Part shown: one piece after another, positions 60,201 to 64,000 of the stretch | Layout: every line of letters starts with the position of its first letter | Position numbering within the stretch: position 1 is the first letter of the stretch | Source of the DNA: Dillenia suffruticosa | Taxonomy: Eukaryota > Streptophyta > Magnoliopsida > Dilleniales > Dilleniaceae | Direction of reading: 5' to 3' | DNA length: 64,000 nt | NCBI GenBank assembly: GCA_033439265.1 | Contig: JAVTVX010000026.1 | Span: 13,579,001-13,643,000, forward strand | Made by a program: the position numbers and the translations under genes | Notes under the pieces: model-generated | What the model saw: the letters and a program-made list of their open reading frames with translations, nothing else | Databases searched by the model: none | Told to the model about the DNA's origin: nothing

Positions 60201-62438
60201 ACCAATTGACCAACCAATATTCAGCCATCTCCAAGCATTTTTATAGTGATATGTGCACGTTTTATACTATAATCCCTCAAAGCAAGTAAAATATTGCTCT
60301 AGGGTATGCAAACATCCATGCGTTATTGGTAACCCTATGGATAAACAAATAATGCAAAGAACTTATTAAAGATAGTCACATCAGTACTAATACTAATAAA
60401 CTAGGGTAGAAAGTGACTTAATCATGACATACAGAAGATAATCTCTCTGGTACAAAAATATTAATTGAGTACCAAAATTAGAATCCATCAGAGTTTTAAA
60501 CACAGTGTTAATTTAAATTATATATATAAGTATGTATGTATATATATATTAATTTTACATCACATACACCTGCTTTATCTCTATGATAAGATTTGTCATC
60601 CCAACTTCCCCTCATTATCTGGAATCTTGAGATTTGCCAGAATTGAAGGTGGAAGCATAATGATCATAAGTAAATACAGCTATATGCAACCCAATTTACA
60701 TTATATTCTCATAAAATTAAAGAGAGAAAGAGAGCCCCAATGGAAAGTTAAAAGTCAATGTATATCACCAATCAATGTTCAACTAGCCAGCTAACACTAT
60801 AAAAATAACCACGGCTTAGTCTCACCTATATGTATAGAAATCCATATCGCAAAACTTCAACTTTTTTTTTTCTTTAGAAAAAGAAAATCTTCTGTGGGCA
60901 ACCGAAGAGAATAGGACTTAGTTAAGCCTTCCTTGGCGAGGTTCAGCTAAAATTCCTTCACGCGTATTGTTATTGAAATCTTTTTGATCCAATCACAAGG
61001 CTATGGGCATATCATAGGGCTTGGGCATGATACTTCTACATTTTTTTTTAAAAACTTTTGTCCCTCAGGCAACTCACTTACTTTTCCTTACTCGGGGCAT
61101 ACCGTTCATTTATGTACGCAATAATCATAAGCAACGCAGCACAGCACACATACGGATATGGCACAATAAAATAATAAAATCATATGAAATTACGTGGTGT
61201 CTAAAAATTGTATTAAACCATATGAACAAGCTCATTCCTAGAAATATTTATTCAACATAAATCGCAGCAATCACAATAATCTAATAAAAAAGAACATGGC
61301 CATTAAAAAAGTTTTAATGAGGACATAAACGCCATTTCACAAATAAAAATGCCCCCACCCCCATAAAACGAGTCGCAGAGCATAAATTTAATTCAAAGAT
61401 GAGAAAATAAATGCAGTAAAGAGGAAGGCGAGGAACGCAACATTACCAAAAGACCAATAAGGCATTGGAGCAGGTCTACCCACAAGCTGAGTGTACTGAT
61501 CAACAACATTGAGAGGAGTTGGCCCGGCAAAGAAGTAGAAATCAAAGACACCCCCAATTACCTTATAAGTCAAAGAAGTCCCTCTGTAAAACACATCCAT
61601 CCCATTACTATTCAGAAGCAGAACGGCATGAGCAAATGCCTCTCCACCCACATTTCTCAAGTCCATGTACACAGGATGGGACCCATACAGATCGGTATTC
61701 AGATTAATGGCTGAGACGTCAGTGGTGTACAAAGTGTAAGGGTCATTTGGGTACAATTTAATCCCATGTGGTTGCGTGTTCTCACCAAGACCATACAGTG
61801 CAGCATCCGAGGGCAATTTAGTGGAAATCTCAAGATATTGGTCTTTATACACCAAATTGCTATATGGGTCTGATTCATCTGAGCTTGAATTAAAAAGGGT
61901 TTGCCCATTTGATTTTCTTTTTATTGAAAATCCAAATGGGTCTGATTTGTAGCTGAAAATAAGATCAGATCCAGGGTAATCTGTAGCTGCTCTAGGGATT
62001 GATTTTCCTATGGTTTGCTTTGCTTTCGGAGGCTGTTCCCTGGGTAGCAAATTGTATGGAACTTCCCATCTTTGCTTCTCAGCATCAGTTATGTGTACTC
62101 TTAACCGATCCTCTGTTTCATGCCTTTAAAAAGAGGTACATTCAGAGTCATGATCACGACTAACATGCCTAAAAAGTTGTTGGGAAAAGAAACAAAAAAA
62201 AAAGAGTGTATACATACTTGACATAGAGTTGTAAAAGAGGAACGTCCGGGCCGTAAATGTTGTTTTTCTGCTTGACTTGTAGAAGGCCTAAAAGGCCACC
62301 ATCTGATGTCTCTTCAAGTGAGATCAGTTGGTAGCCGTTGCCAATCTTTGTTGGGACTTTGGAGGATAAAACCACACCGTCAAAGCATAGCGATAGAATC
62401 AAGAGAATGGAAATGGGTGAAAGAAAAGAAGAAAGCAT
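57264..62438 (-). CDS. XYL1: Alpha-xylosidase 1 (GH31), apoplastic xyloglucan exo-xylosidase
   Basis: Three exons on the minus strand: 62438-62218, 62123-61447 and 59131-57264. They join to 2766 bp and 921 aa without a break. An N-terminal hydrophobic signal peptide (about residues 1-26, ending GVVLSS) is followed by the GH31 N-terminal beta-sandwich ([19 protein letters not shown]) and the barrel. The nucleophile is D446 in [11 protein letters not shown] and the acid/base D569 in HWTGDN. GSDICGF and FSRDHANYY also match the family. The C-terminus ends MSWKMGI as in Arabidopsis XYL1 from memory. The enzyme removes terminal xylose from xyloglucan oligosaccharides in the wall, affecting growth and fruit shape. 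Length fits the 915-aa Arabidopsis protein. Intron 2 is 2315 bp and has only AT-rich sequence. Confidence 0.95.
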
Positions 62439-62459
62439 TGCCGAGAGAGAGAGAGAGAG

Positions 62460-62562
62460 AGGGCTCTTAATGTGGAGTACTGGCGGACAGTGTGCTTGTG
62501 AAGAGAGAGATAGAGAGAGAGGGCTGTTAATGTGGAGTACTGGCGGACGGTGTGATTGTGAA
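62460..62562 (-). repeat. 60-bp tandem duplication in the XYL1 leader
   Basis: Two copies of a 43-bp core starting GGGCT and ending TTGTGAAG at 62460-62502 and 62520-62562, with about three differences, joined by GA-rich DNA. It lies 22-125 bp before the XYL1 ATG, so in the probable 5' UTR or core promoter. Confidence 0.9.
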
Positions 62563-62565
62563 GGA

Positions 62566-64000
62566 TACTAGATAAGGGGTGAGAAAGTGAGGAAGTCGTC
62601 AGATACATGTGAGGAGGAATGAGGGTTTGTTTTGCATGTGATGAATGATGGTCAATAGGTCCCACTTTTTCTTGGTGAAAATCTTGGATTTTCTAACATC
62701 CGTATTAATACTCTTTATCCCTTTTTTAAATAAAGATAATAAAATGACCAATAATTATTAAATTATCTAACTAATACAAATCTCATAAAAATTACAATAC
62801 ATAAAAAAATATTTGTTAATTTTCTATTATATCCACCCAATTAAATTTATGAGATTCATAAAGATTCCTCAATTTCTTACCTCTTTTTTATAAAATTTTA
62901 TATTAAATTATTATTTAACGATCATAATTTTTTATAATATAAAATAATAAAATCATTACTATTAATAAATAGTGATTCAATGCATATAGGTTTCGTAAAT
63001 ATCAATAGTTATAAAAAATCATAAATACTCACCAAAATCTTTATTTCTATTATTTATTAAGCAATACCCTTATTATTTTCTTTTATATATTCCAAAATAA
63101 ATTCATTGAATATATATTTGCACTTTTTCTTTTTCATTTTATTTTATTATTTTGCTAATGCGGCTCCATTTGTCATTATTATCTAAAGCAACCATTTAAA
63201 AAATATAATTTTTATTTTCATAAAACAAAATGGTAAAGAATATTATAATTATTATTGCAAATCATAATAAAATTGATAAATTATAAAATATTTTGCATTA
63301 TGGAATACCAAGACCAAATCAGTGAAAGCTTGTATTATTGGACTATTTTGCCAATCTCAATCTAATTCAATTTACTTCTATATTTTATTAATAAACTCTA
63401 GTTATTAATTATTCCGAATATAAAATATCATAAATAAAATTAACCTTTTTATAAAATGTATTATAATTGTAATATTATTAATTTTTTAATAAAAATTTAC
63501 TTAATTTCTATTGAATATTATCTCTTTTAAAAACCATGAAAGCTTTTGATATTGCTCCAAAATCCATATGTAAAAGAAATTGAAACCTTCACTATCCAAA
63601 GGATTAATTACTTCGCAAGAAAAGGCCATTAAATTCCATCGATGCAATTGAATGTCACTCTTTGTTTCAACAATTTTTTTAAAAATATTTTTTTATTATT
63701 AATTTTTTATTCATCAAGAGTTTCACGATCTATCACTACCGATATGGATAATTTTCCCTATACTTAATATCTTATCCACGAAAAAGGTCAATATAAGTTG
63801 GAATATATTTTTTCAAGTTGTTTGGCCCATCAAAAGATAAAAATAAAATAAAATAAATAAAATACCACATTTGATTATACGAGAAAAAAGAAGAAAATAT
63901 ATTACAAATATATATAAATTTATTATTTTAATCTTTTCAAAATTTGTCTTGTTTCTTTTTTAAAAAATAAAAGATATAAAATTAAATTTAATATTTAAAA
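62566..64000. other. AT-rich flank upstream of XYL1, nothing recognised
   Basis: Presumably contains the XYL1 promoter in its first few hundred bases. From about 62.7 kb the DNA is very AT-rich with no open frame, repeat family or RNA gene that I can support. Confidence 0.6.

Noticed and set aside
1-64000. tRNA, rRNA or snoRNA genes
   Set aside because: The only tRNA-like boxes are in SINEs with A tails; no full cloverleaf or rRNA segment was seen by eye.

Overview
This is plant nuclear DNA, most likely from a woody dicot. The evidence is spliced genes with plant GT/GC-AG introns, an AP2/ERF factor with a CRF domain, a GH31 alpha-xylosidase of the plant XYL1 type, Ty1/Copia and CACTA elements, plant SINEs, and AT-rich spacers full of microsatellites. 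I cannot name the species from sequence alone.

Layout. 1-980 is one end of a CACTA transposon whose body lies off the window. It has inserted into the 5' LTR of a Ty1/Copia element (981-8088) that looks fairly young but is broken. 8.1-15.2 kb is gene-free spacer with several SINEs. 15.2-27.3 kb holds three intact tandem genes on the + strand (15174-17359, 20834-23220, 24527-27330). All have six exons at the same phases and encode 319-320 aa short-chain reductases of the tetraketide alpha-pyrone reductase 2 (TKPR2/CCRL6) type. A 1.65-kb non-autonomous CACTA element separates the first two. An unrecognised coding-like stretch lies between the second and third.

29.2-29.9 kb is a dead CRF-type AP2/ERF gene on the - strand. 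An intact CRF gene follows at 39.65-40.66 kb on the same strand, with a long leader carrying upstream ORFs. 42.5-43.7 kb is a 5'-truncated LINE. 45.5-46.1 kb and 49.5-51.05 kb are old Ty3/Gypsy pieces. 51.5-53.2 kb has promoter-like islands with no gene attached. 56.56-56.92 kb is a nest of two different SINEs sharing one target site. 57.26-62.44 kb (- strand) is a complete three-exon XYL1 alpha-xylosidase gene. The last 1.4 kb is AT-rich with nothing recognisable.

How the genes relate. The three reductases probably act in the sporopollenin precursor pathway or a derivative of it; this rests on family knowledge. The CRF is a nuclear regulator in the cytokinin response family. XYL1 trims xyloglucan in the cell wall. 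They share no pathway and look like ordinary neighbours. The most interesting points are the TKPR2 triplication with a conserved GC-AG intron, the divergence of its third copy, the unidentified exon-like stretch inside the cluster, and the SINE landscape. I did not find a clearly novel system.
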